DNA of 64,000 nt, taken from assembly GCA_009760855.2 (NCBI GenBank), contig WPIO01000132.1, positions 410,001 to 474,000 on the forward strand. The letters run 5' to 3'. Positions within the stretch are counted from its first letter, which is position 1. Every line of letters begins with the position of its first letter. Below are positions 1 to 9,614 of this stretch, in pieces. The stretch is from Cristatella mucedo (taxonomy: Eukaryota; Bryozoa; Phylactolaemata; Cristatellidae). The notes under the pieces were generated by a model that saw only the letters and a program-made list of their open reading frames with translations, did not search any database and was not told the DNA's origin. The position numbers and the translations under genes were made by a program.

Positions 1-266
1 CAGTCTAGGACCTGCCGAGCTAAGGCTTCTGTTGCCAACTGTCTTTAAACGAAGGAATGGAACAGCTAATTTATTGTTCATGCAGGACCTACGGGCACGA
101 GGAGGCTGAAACTGATGCAGCAATTTAGCTTGGTACGACGGAGCCAAGCCGTGGCGGCCTTGTGGGTCAGCGTAAGAACTTGGCTTTGTATCCGTTGATC
201 AACCGGCAGCCATCCTAGCTCTTTTAGCAAAGGAGACACGCGATCAAACCTCCGCAAGAAGCACAT
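1..266 (-). mobile_element. LINE family B fragment (RT C-terminal region), cut by window edge
   Basis: The reverse strand encodes the post-RT region typical of L2/CR1-like LINEs (FDRVSPLLKELGWLPVDQR and onward). It aligns by eye with 26710-26970 and with the + strand of 31960-32220. It runs off the left edge of the window and stops matching near position 260. Frame is lost after THKA, so it is a dead remnant. Confidence 0.8.
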
Positions 267-1989
267 AGCGAATTAGGTGGAGAGCCAGGACGTTCACTAC
301 TCTACAAATGCGCCAGGATAGTTGCTGTGAAAATACTCTGCCTGCTGTGAATGCGAGCAGCGGGTGCTGTGCTAACGGGCTTTCGAAATCGAATTCGAAA
401 TGTGCTTCTACGGGCTTTCCGACGAAATCCGACGCGCTCACTTACTACTACATCTACCTGCCGTAATATCTGCTTGCAAAAGAAGCGGTGTCCACAGTTG
501 AGCGGTCAGGCAATTGAACCGCTGACTAACAGTTAGCCGCGGAGCTGTGACAGGACGCCTCCCTAGTAGGGGGAATTCCTCATCGTCCTGCGCACTCGCT
601 TACTACGACATCTGCCGGCCGTAAACATTAATTTATTATATTTTGTTTATTTATATAAACATTTATTTATTATTAATTAATTAATTAAATTAGCAGTAAA
701 CTCAAGCTGCAGCTGCGCCCAGCCTAGTAGTAGGCGCATTCCTAAGAGGTCCTTCGTTTCGCAGTGCTTCCCCAATCACTTGCATCGCAGGCGTCGTCGG
801 CATCTTCGTCTTCATAATTTCCATTTCAGACAGACAGCGGCTCGCCGCTGCCTCCCGTACAAGTCTGGCTGAGCTCCGCGGGCGGCCGTTCGCGACGCGT
901 CTCCCACACACGGAAACGGCCTGACAGAGCATGCAGCCGGTTTCGGCTGTAAAATGAAAGCACTCACCTGCGTGGATTTGGCATAGCCATCTTCAGTCAG
1001 CTCTACCTAGCCCTAAGCCGAGACGTTCAGACCTGCTAGACGCATCTTTGGCACTCTTGTACGCTCTGTTAGTATGTCCAGTGGATTCCTGCTCCTGCTA
1101 GTGCGTCCGTCTTTAGTTATCAGCCTCGGTCGAGTCACGAGTCGTTGCTAAGTTACTAGTAAGTTGTATTAGCAGGGTAGATCTACGCTTTTAGCTTCGA
1201 ATCGTAACGCGTCACGCGCAGGTAGTTGTTAACCCGGGGACGTCACGACTCGGTGGAGTCAGACTGCCCTTGAGGTGGCACCGAGAACGTGTCTCAATCC
1301 GCAAGCCGTGAGCTTTCCCAAGAACTTGCTGCCGTCCAAGGTCGCACACTGCACGCATGAAGGTGGCTTGAATGCGACAGGGACTTTCCAAAGATCATGA
1401 GCAGCACTCTCTCAAGAAGAACTTGTGTCCACTGCTTCGTCAACTGCTAGCCCCTGTCGCAGACCATCTTGGCGTTGGGAGCAGCTGCTATTCGCGGCGA
1501 GCCGTCGCTGAGAAGGGAGTGGGTGCGTCCAGCGCTTCCGGGATCGCTCGACCGCTGGGTGCCGTCCTACCAGCTTGCAGAGCTTATGAGCAACGACCTC
1601 CCAGGGCCAACCAGTGCGTTACGCAGACGCAGTTAGACGGCTGACCGCATCGCATCGCCCGAGTTCGCTAGTAGTCGGGAGTTGGCGGCGGCCCATCCCA
1701 TCGTGCGGCCGCTGCTCGTTTGCGACGTGGCTAGAATCGGTCGCTAGCCGCAGCTCTCTCGTCCTACGCGGCCATTCCAATTCGCCACCTCGTGACTGGT
1801 TTTGCCGGTCGGCAAAACCAGCCATCGTCGCTCGCGAGTTTCTTTCTCCCAGCCACGTGGCGTTTGAGCGGCGGCGCCATGCAGCAAGCCGGCACCGACT
1901 GTAAAGCACCCGAAGCGAGGCTACGCGGCCGGTCGCACGTAATTGCGCGCCAAGAGAGCTTCGCTAGCGTTCACGAGCGAGCACGGCTA
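267..1989. other. unassigned intergenic sequence
   Basis: No coding exon, RNA gene or known repeat could be recognised. There is an AT-rich patch at about 626-690 made of TTTATT and TTAATTAA runs. A CG-rich stretch at 1440-1990 has overlapping open frames on both strands that resemble no family I know and are probably base-composition effects. Confidence 0.5.
1796..1821. repeat. perfect 12-bp inverted repeat (hairpin, 2-nt loop)
   Basis: CTGGTTTTGCCG at 1796-1807 is followed by GT and then its exact reverse complement at 1810-1821. It lies in the CG-rich unassigned block just upstream of repeat Y copy 1. Confidence 0.85.
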
Positions 1990-2174
1990 TCGGTTCTGCT
2001 GTACCGCGACTGCGTACTGCTCCGGCAGAAGCCGTCGAGGGGAGGACAGCGGACCCACTTTGGTAGAAGCTCCTAAGCTAGCGCGGTGACCGATACGGCC
2101 CGGCTCCTCGTTCCGTAAAAAGCGGCACTTGTCTGAGCCGCCTGTAGCTGAGCGCGACAACTCGCGCAAACTTA
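1990..2174 (+). repeat. dispersed repeat Y, copy 1
   Basis: This stretch aligns by eye with 4559-4741 in the same orientation. Shared blocks include CAGCGGACCCACTTTG, TAGAAGCTCCTAAGCTAGCG and a CTGAGCCG block near the 3' end. No reading frame is conserved. The class is unknown; a solo LTR fragment is possible because copy 2 carries an AATAAA. Confidence 0.65.
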
Positions 2175-2329
2175 ACACTGGCGATTAGAATGGAATACGG
2201 AAAAAACGTTATGTGGAACGCGGCTGGATCTGGTACAAGAGCTCCGCCAGCGTCCGGGGTGCAGACGCGTGCAGACTACGTCGCCATTGCTGAAATGATG
2301 TGTCGGGAGAAAAACATTTCAGAGGAAAC

Positions 2330-3122
2330 CCGACAAAAAGGCAATGCTAAAATTGCTAAAATTTGGTCTTGTTTAGATAAGGTTACCACGTCCAAGTTGG
2401 TCTATGCATTCGTGACATCCCGTCTCGACTTCTGCAACTCACTGATTACTGGCCTACCAGCATGTGCGATCAGGCGATTGCAGCTGGTGCAAAACTCTGC
2501 AGCTAGGCTTGTCTGTCGTGAGCGTCGCAGTTGCCACATTACTCCACTTCTCGCCGACCTGCACTGGCTCCCAGTCAAGCAACGGATTGACTTCAAGGTT
2601 TTTTTGCTCACTTTTAGGTCCCTTCATTCTATGGCTCCAGCCTATCTGTCAGATATACTACCCCATCAGGCCAAGCATCGTACCACCCGCTTTTTGGAAT
2701 CCAACAGTCTAGAAACACCTCGTACAAACCTTAAATCCTTTGGAGACCGTGCATTTAGTTCATATGCTCCCAAAGCCTGGAACTCCCTCCCGACCTGCGT
2801 CAGAACATCCCCTGACCTGACCACATTTAGAAGAAACTTAAAAACACACCTATTTAGGACAGCATTTAGTGGGTCCCTGCGATTCGTCCTTCATGTGCTT
2901 GTGCGTGCTGACACTGTGCATGCTGCCACTAACCACATTTGCATGCTGACCCTGTGCATGTCACCCCTAAACATGTTATTCATTGTGCTTGTTTTTCAAG
3001 CATGATTTTACTTACCATTCAATTGCATTTCCCTTAGCAGCAAATGTAAAGCGCCTAGAAAGAGATTAAGTTCTCGGAGGGCGCTTTATCAAGTGTATTA
3101 TTATTATTATTATTATTATTAT
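2330..3122 (+). mobile_element. LINE family A (L2-like), 5'-truncated 3' end
   Basis: The open frame holds the conserved C-terminal part of L2/CR1 ORF2: [34 protein letters not shown], and [18 protein letters not shown]. It is followed by a 3' UTR and a terminal hairpin GCGCC...GGCGC at about 3051-3083, then an (ATT)n tail ending near 3122. RT and endonuclease are missing, as expected from 5' truncation during target-primed reverse transcription. The frame from about 2340 to 3005 is intact, so this insertion is fairly young. Confidence 0.9.
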
Positions 3123-3124
3123 CA

Positions 3125-3956
3125 ATGTTTCTAAGAATCTTTACGGGTAAGTGTTACTGCCTACTAAAGCTGGAGGTAGCTCCACGTAAGCCCGCGGTCC
3201 TCCGGCTGCAGGATCTTGTTGCGCTTTTCAGGAGGTTTCTTCCTCCTTCCTCGGCATCAGCACCGGATGTTTGCTACACACGAGGTGGCAGTTTCTGTTC
3301 AGGCCGCATCTGTAAGAGCTTTGATGCAAGCTTTAGTAACGAGACGCGTTTTTTACTGTCTACCACGTGTGTGCCACAAGTGCGTGTCATGACGGCGCTC
3401 GAGCGGCAGCAAGTGGCCGCGATGGCGGACGAGCCAGCTGCGGTGGATTTCGCTGTAGCGACCTGTGATGCGGCTATTAGTGAGGCGACAGTGTACAAGC
3501 GGCCTGTGAGGCGATGGAAGAGGCGTCAGCGAGAAGGCAGCAGCGGTCGAGGTCATCGAGACGACGAGGCGATTGGTGTCCACAGCGGCACCAGTGACGG
3601 GTAGCGAGACGGCTGCAACTACGGTCAGTGCTGCTACGCCGGTCAGTGCTGTCATGACTGCTATTTTGGCGAGCAGAGGCGGCAACCTAAAAGCAGCCAC
3701 CAATGCTATGGCAACTGTCGAAAGCCGTGCGGCAGAGGGAGGAGGCACGCGTCCAATTCCCGGTTGTGGGAAAAGTGCATTGGCTATGCCCAAGCGATGG
3801 CTATGCCCGAGCGAGCTCAAAGATGGTGGCCTTCACATCCGGCTGATCACCAAAGTCCGTGCTTCGGTGCGCCTCTTTCGAACGGCTGTCACGTAACCTC
3901 CAGGCAAGTGGGGTCACTTTTTTTACCCGAAACTTGCCAATTCGTGCTTTATTTTT
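3125..3956. other. unassigned sequence between LINE A and repeat X
   Basis: A 159-codon frame at 3125-3604 and an Ala/Thr-rich frame at 3573-3896 (+) overlap one another. Neither shows a domain I recognise, and there are no clear splice signals. I see short internal repetition around CGGTCAGTGCTG (3625-3650). I treat it as non-coding. Confidence 0.4.
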
Positions 3957-4443
3957 ACCCAGGCTAGGTTTGGTTGGCTGGGACGGAACGACTGTAATGT
4001 GGTGAGGGTCACCGGCTAGGCCGAGGTCTGACCTATGGGTATGGCCGGATGTGGCGTCTTTCGGCGGAAGCTCTCGACTGTGGTGGACGTCGACTCCGAC
4101 TAGCCAAGCAGTTACTCAGCTAGCCAGATCTTTTACGGTGTACGCTCGTACTGTTGGATTCGGAGTCGGTACAACGGCGGGAATGCGGAAGCCGACTGAC
4201 CGACCAACACGTTTGTTCGCGCTTGCTTCGTCTTCTTGCGCCCCTAAGGTGTACTTTGTATAGGACCCTTCTTGTAGACTTGTTTAGTTAACCCATTTTT
4301 GTTGGCGCATGCGATATTATAAAGAGTTCTAACCAGACGGCCGCTCGTCTTACCTTAGCTCGGCGGCATGGCGAGCGGCGGCGCGGCCAGAGTACGGCGG
4401 GGCTTGGCGGGAAATAGCCTCTGACCCTTGGAACTCGGCTACA
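3957..4443 (+). repeat. dispersed repeat X, copy 1 (internally deleted)
   Basis: It starts ACCCAGGCTAG and ends CTCGGCTACA, like copies at 22734-23457 (+) and 53492-54189 (-). It lacks roughly 250 bp of the interior, between the GGTCTGACCTA block and the TCTTTCGG block. Flanking 7-mers TATTTTT (3950-3956) and TATTTAT (4444-4450) match at six of seven positions, consistent with a target-site duplication. There is no coding capacity. It may be a solo LTR, as there is an ATTATAAAG/AATAAA-like block near the 3' third, but the 5' end is not TG. Confidence 0.75.
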
Positions 4444-4558
4444 TATTTATGACTTTTGCTAACTTGAAATTGCTGCTGTATTGTGCTTCTCGCTTGTTTG
4501 GTTATACTTTCAGAAGCCAACCGATACTCAGTCGGCTTCTCAAGGGAAGAATGGATGT

Positions 4559-4741
4559 TGGGTCTGCTGCACCGCGACAGCGAACCACTCCAGCAGAAGC
4601 CGCCGAGAGGAGAACAGCGGACCCACTTTGATAGAAGCTCCTAAGCTAGCGCGGTGGACGTTACGGCTCGGTTTCTCGTTCCCTAATAAACGGCGTCTGT
4701 CTGAGCCGTCGGTTGCTGTGCGCGGCTGCTCGCACAAACTT
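4559..4741 (+). repeat. dispersed repeat Y, copy 2
   Basis: Homologous to 1990-2174. It carries AATAAA at about 4684 and lies about 115 bp downstream of repeat X copy 1. Function and class unknown. Confidence 0.65.
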
Positions 4742-5374
4742 TGCAAATGCCCTCTCTATCTCTGGCCGCGACTGCCTCAAGCCGTCTGCATAGCAGCTGA
4801 AGGCAGCGGTTAGCGATAGGTCGAGAAGATATAGTGCTCTCTGCGTGGCTCTGGTGCAAAAAGGAGCCAAAGACCGAGACTTTTCCTGCTATATACAATA
4901 ATCGTAATAATCATGCTATGAGTTAATATATTGACGAGTCTTTTGTAGAGCGACATAGATCATTGAATCTCACATCGGGTGCTTTACAGCTCGCTGAAAA
5001 AACAAGCAATAGCCAATAGTTAATGAAAGGACGCAGGTTATTCTACTTAGGTAAGTCTGCAAAATCACGCACTTATTAGGCTCTGACAAACGTGCATAAG
5101 CGCACAAAAGAATCCCGGCCTCTAGTAAGTAGGATCCGACGTTGGTAAGCTAGGTTTTCAGCTTCTTCTTTTTAAAAGCCAATCATCCAAGATCCAATCA
5201 AGAGACAACGATGCGACAATCGGTAGTGAGATCCGAGCTTCGAGAGCAAACTGAAGGCACAGAAATCCACTTGACGTAATAATCGCGAAAAAGATTCGCG
5301 TAGCAGGCAGGTGTGAAAATCTTGGCTTTGGGCTAGGTAGAGCTGAATGAAAACGCTGAGTGAAAGTTAAGTAG
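4742..5374. other. unassigned intergenic sequence
   Basis: No gene, RNA or repeat was recognised here. It immediately precedes the point (about 5375) where similarity to the 34.7-kb region begins. Confidence 0.5.
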
Positions 5375-5489
5375 ACTAAGAGAAAGTAAACAGCACAGAA
5401 GTAGCAGTTCAGTACGGCTGGAAATTATGCCCCTTGAGTCGGGAGCAGCACATGAGATACCACTGCATAAGAAGTAAATGTACACACAT

Positions 5490-5491
<2 letters not shown>

Positions 5492-5544
<53 letters not shown>
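5492..5544. repeat. (TA)n microsatellite
   Basis: Uninterrupted TA dinucleotides following one AAGTAAATGTACACACAT unit. It is the counterpart of the much expanded array at 34800-35061. Confidence 0.95.
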
Positions 5545-5547
<3 letters not shown>

Positions 5548-6361
5548 TTGGTTGCAGGGGCGGAACGTGGTGGCCCATCAGACTTGTTATTTCCCACGCT
5601 CAAGAAAGTAAGCCAGCAAGTCAGATCAGGCAATTAAGGCAAATTCTTGGCATTGGCCGAGCGCTACCGGGCCACGCGAGCTGGTGCCAGCAGTGTGTCG
5701 GCTTACAAGTCACCCACAGATGGATGTGGCATTGGTCGAAAAAAGAAGTGCAATTTCGAGTGGCTACGAGCTAAAGCTCGGTGTGCACATGCATTCTCCT
5801 CGCAGGAGCTGCTGGGCGGCTCGGTGCTGGGCGCTGACGTTGCCGAAGCAATTCGACCGTTGCCATGGCATGTCTCGCAGGTCCGATCTACCCAATAGAG
5901 ACCGGCATCAGCCGCCTGCGAACCATCGGTGGAGAGAGGGCTCGCTCAAAGATAGCGGTCTCGTTTTTCTTATCTCGTTCTTTTCGTGTCAGGACGTCAC
6001 TGTGCTTCTCTTTCAGGCAATCGATCTTGTGAAGCAGTGCCTGCTGCTGCTTCTGCCGCTGATTAAATGCATTTCGGAACGAACTTACTGGTCGCAGCAC
6101 GTTGTCAGCCGAAGTACACCGTTAGTGGTGGCTAGTATCATGTTGGTCTGCTCTACTCGCCCGTGTTCCTTTGCCAGCTTGGTATGCAAATAACTGGCCT
6201 GCAAATCAGTGCGGCAGTTTGGCAGCCACGCCTGCCTGCCCATGCTGCTGCTGCTTGGTTGTTTTTACTCTGTCTTCCTTCACCGAAGTGACGAGGGCGC
6301 CGACTTCGTGCCTCTGTACTCGTTTGGTTCTCAATGCTTGTTCGCGATTCCTTTGTTTTAG

Positions 6362-6502
6362 GCCTTGTGCTATGCAGCAGTTCATGTCTTCCGCGCTGTG
6401 CCACCGAACAGGAATGTCTGGACTAAGAAATGTGCCGGAGTTGCTGCTTACATCAGAGATAGCAGCAAGAGGTCGCACTACATTCGTGTGTACGACGTCA
6501 AG
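6362..6502 (+). pseudogene. WASP-copy-1 WH1 exon a (donor lost)
   Basis: 141 bp after TTTTAG, same phase and length as 36215-36355. It encodes the WH1 strand region with [18 protein letters not shown] and HYIRVYDVK. The sequence after the exon reads ATTGGT where the intact gene has GTTGGT, so the donor GT is gone. I count eight base differences from copy 2, seven of which change the amino acid. Confidence 0.88.
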
Positions 6503-6602
6503 ATTGGTTTCCTCGGGCAAGCAGCCCGTGCTGCCGGCGATGCAGAATCTTAGCTTGTTTAATTATTATTTTGCTGACCAATGCCGTCGCACTCTCGTCT
6601 AG

Positions 6603-6695
6603 AATCCCTCGCTACTTATGGAGCAGGAGCTCTATACAGACTTTCACACGAAGTACCAGGAACCGCGACCTTTCTTCCACTTTTTCGAAGCAAAC
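6603..6695 (+). pseudogene. WASP-copy-1 WH1 exon b
   Basis: 93 bp between TCTAG and GTAAGC, phase 0 both ends, like 36458-36550. It encodes [20 protein letters not shown]. In copy 1 HTF has become HFF (ACT to TTT, two changes) and an early Leu is Ser. Both splice sites still look good. Confidence 0.88.
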
Positions 6696-7164
6696 GTAAG
6701 CACCGGCATGATGGGCTCGTCAGCGCAGCTTCGACTTGTCCATGCTTCAAAGTCTACCGTCGCTGTGCGCGGCTACCCGTGTGATTCCAACCGTGAGTTC
6801 AGGCCTCGTGCTTTGAGTGCTGGATGCGTCACACAGTCATGCTCTTACTCGAGACGGTGGACATCTTTCTTTTTTAAATGCAGCATCGCTTGCAGTTGTC
6901 AAGTGTTTGCATGTCTTCAGCAGCGTTCGCCCAAGGTACACCCTCTGCTAGGTGTTGGTGCTTAGCAGGTGGACTTGGCAGGTTGCTTCTACTGGCGGCC
7001 TTCGAACTTGACGAGCTATAGGAGCAGGGCTCCGCCGCCGGCCAGCCCCCAGACTGCAGCCAAATATCACTTCAGCCCGGTTTTTTATTTCGGGCAGTGA
7101 AGCTGCAGCTGCCCTGCCAGCCAGGCTTGCCAAGGCGCAGCCCACTATCTATCTGTGACAAAAG

Positions 7165-8870
7165 CCGCGGTGGCCGGACCCGCCAGCTCAGACGCCGCTC
7201 GTTGGGCGGAACCTGCAAGCTGAGTAGCCGCTCGTTCGGTATTCCTAGCATTGTCTCGAACCGCTCAGCACGCTCCCCCACATGCGTCACTGTAAATTCC
7301 TCAAACTTAGTGGTCATCAAGCCTGTTGTAACCCCATCGGCCAGACTTAACGCTTGCCTTTGGAATCCTCGCTCAATGTGCAATAAACCTCTAGTAATAA
7401 GCGACCTTATTTCTGAAAATGGTATCGACCTGCTCGCCCCAACTGAAACTTGGCTGAAACCGATAAACTGTCCGACAATTAAAGACGCAACTCCATCTGG
7501 TTTCTCGTTCTTTCACACCCCTAGATCAATCAAACTGGAGGTGGAGTTGCTATTGTCGTGCGCTCGAAATTCAACTTCAAGCCATTTGCGGTACCCTCGA
7601 AGCAGTCTTTTGAATCAATTGTCTTGGTCTCACCCAAAAACTAGCTACCGATAGTGGCAGTAGTCTATCGCCCACCAGGTACCAAATCCTCCTTTATCTC
7701 AGATTTCTCCGATCTCATTTCGATTCTGCGTGCAAGAAATCGATCCTTCCTCGTAATGGGTGATTTCAACGTTCACTTTGATAACTTATCTGACGCTTTC
7801 AGCACCGAATTTCGTGCTTTGACTGACTCATTGTCTCTTATGGCCCACGTGCATGGCGCTACCCACATCAAGCGTCACACACTCGACCAGATCTTCTCAT
7901 ACAACTGCACTTTGTCATCACCAATTATTACCAAATCCTGCTTATCTGACCACATGCAGATCTCATTCAATCTACAGTGTGTGCCCACATCCTCCTCTAA
8001 AATAACCTGTGAATCGCGAAACCTCAAGACCCTTGACATCGATGCTGTCCGTGCGAGAATATCTGCTTCACCTCTGCTGCTCAATCCTCCCTCCGATCTG
8101 TCATCATTGGTAGATAGCTTCAACGCGACACTAGCTGACACACTCGACGAGTTTGCCCCTCTGACAAAGCGCACTGTGCGCCCCCGCCCGGACGGCCTAT
8201 GGTTTACCGCAGACATCAAACTAGCCAAGTCTACTAAACAAAAGCTTGAAAAAGCATACAAAAGATCCGGACTAACTGTCCATCGACAGGCATATGAAGA
8301 CTACTGTAGGTCGTACCAATCGATCCTAGCAAAGGCCAAGTCTAGCTTCTATAGAAACATTGTTGAATCACAGATGCACAATCCAAAAATGCTGATGTCG
8401 ACAATAAACCATCTTCTCAACCGTTTCCGGATTAGCTCCTTACCTGATGATCCTAATGATGATCTAGCCGATCGCTTCTCTCGATTCTTTGTGCAGAAGA
8501 TAGACAAGATCAGGGAATCCATCCCTGCGATGACAACCTCCCCACTAGAATGCTGTTCCTCGGTTCCTGGCTGCACCTCAATGTCTGCATTTAAGCAGGT
8601 CACTAGTGATCTAGTCCTAAAGTTCGTATCGCAATCAAAGAAGACAACAAGTCCTCTGGACCCTATTCCCACTGTCCTGCTCCTACGTTGCTTTGATCTA
8701 CTGCTGCCATGCATAACTAACATAATTAATATGTCATTAGCCTCAGGTCATGTCCCAGCACCTTTCAAAAAAGCTGTAGTCAGGCCACTTCTCAAGAAAG
8801 CGACACTAGACCAAGAGAACTTGAGCAACTACCGCCCAGTTTCCCTTCTACCATTCCTATCAAAGACACT
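7165..8870 (+). mobile_element. LINE family A (L2-like) leader, endonuclease and start of RT; 3'-broken
   Basis: This is the only copy here of the 5' half of family A. It has an Arg-rich leader, then the apurinic-type endonuclease: LNACLWNPRSMCNK, the TETWL motif with catalytic Glu, VMGDFNVHFDN, and SDHMQISF with the terminal SDH. It then reaches the first RT block [15 protein letters not shown], where it stops at about 8870. One frameshift lies at about 7530 to 7650; from 7654 to 8870 the frame is open for over 400 codons. It lacks RT core and 3' end, so it cannot be a simple 5'-truncated insertion. It joins WASP intron sequence on both sides and stands where 4.1 kb of the intact gene (36835-40940) is missing. 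Confidence 0.9.
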
Positions 8871-9426
8871 AGTACTATTATTAGTATCACTTGTATGACT
8901 CGCATGGTTTTGGCTGTACTTTTGTGGGTGTATTTGATCACGCCCCACCTGCATCATTGGAAGTCTTCTCATTGCTACTAAACGTCATTTGTTGTAGTTC
9001 TTTTGATGTTGCATGCCCGTGCAAGGTCATGTCGAGAGATTATCGGAGCAGAAACATGAAGAGCACTAGCATTGCATAATTTCTGCAGTATATGATGAAG
9101 AACTTGATTCGAAAGTCACCTCAGGCACTGCCACTCATCTTATATGCTTCAGTGTGTGTATCACAATGATTATCTATCGAGGGTGTTGCTAGAGTTTTTG
9201 TGTTGCTACTCTGATATTTTATATCTGTCTTGGCCATAAAGAATGCATCTTCGAGCCGTTAGACCAGACTGCTACCTAAATGTGGGAAATTCAGCCACAT
9301 ATCACCACTGCTAAGTGCCGATCGTGCCGTGGCTTCCGGTCAGTAACAGATGTGCTGTCATGCCTATCAATCAGTCTATTCATGCCGACAGCATTACTTT
9401 TTAACTCGTTTTTGCATTCATTTCAG

Positions 9427-9614
9427 CCACTCCATCTGCGAGCACACAGAATTTGAACACTGCATCATCCACGGCTAGCCTCAGCGAATGGAAAGTGCAG
9501 AAGAAAGGCGAAGGTGGCAATGACCGGCCAAAAATTACCAAAGGCGACATAGGGCAGCCAATGGATTTCCGTCATGTCAACCACGTTGGCTGGGATCCTG
9601 AGAAAGGCTTTCGT
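9427..9614 (+). pseudogene. WASP-copy-1 basic region and CRIB exon
   Basis: 188 bp between TTTCAG and GTACGT, identical in length to 41498-41685. The CRIB core [16 protein letters not shown] is unchanged. The upstream basic stretch, which in WASPs binds PIP2, has lost three charges: R to W, K to E and K to N. Four differences from copy 2 were counted and all are replacements. Confidence 0.88.

Larger units (their letters stand above)
5375..7164 (+). repeat. segmental duplication, left block of copy 1 (pairs with 34705-36834)
   Basis: From ACTAAGAGAAAGTAAA (5375) to CTGTGACAAAAG (7164) this block aligns with 34705-36834 through flanking DNA, two WASP exons and introns. Indels separate the copies: a (TA)n array with one spacer unit here and several there; about 250 bp at 35060-35310 only in copy 2; about 165 bp near 6800-6970 only in copy 1. 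The first 100 bp or so in both copies is a LINE B-like 3' remnant on the minus strand. Confidence 0.9.

Noticed and set aside
3125-3604. 159-codon ORF as a gene
   Set aside because: No recognisable domain, no splice context, directly behind a LINE tail, and overlapped by other frames.
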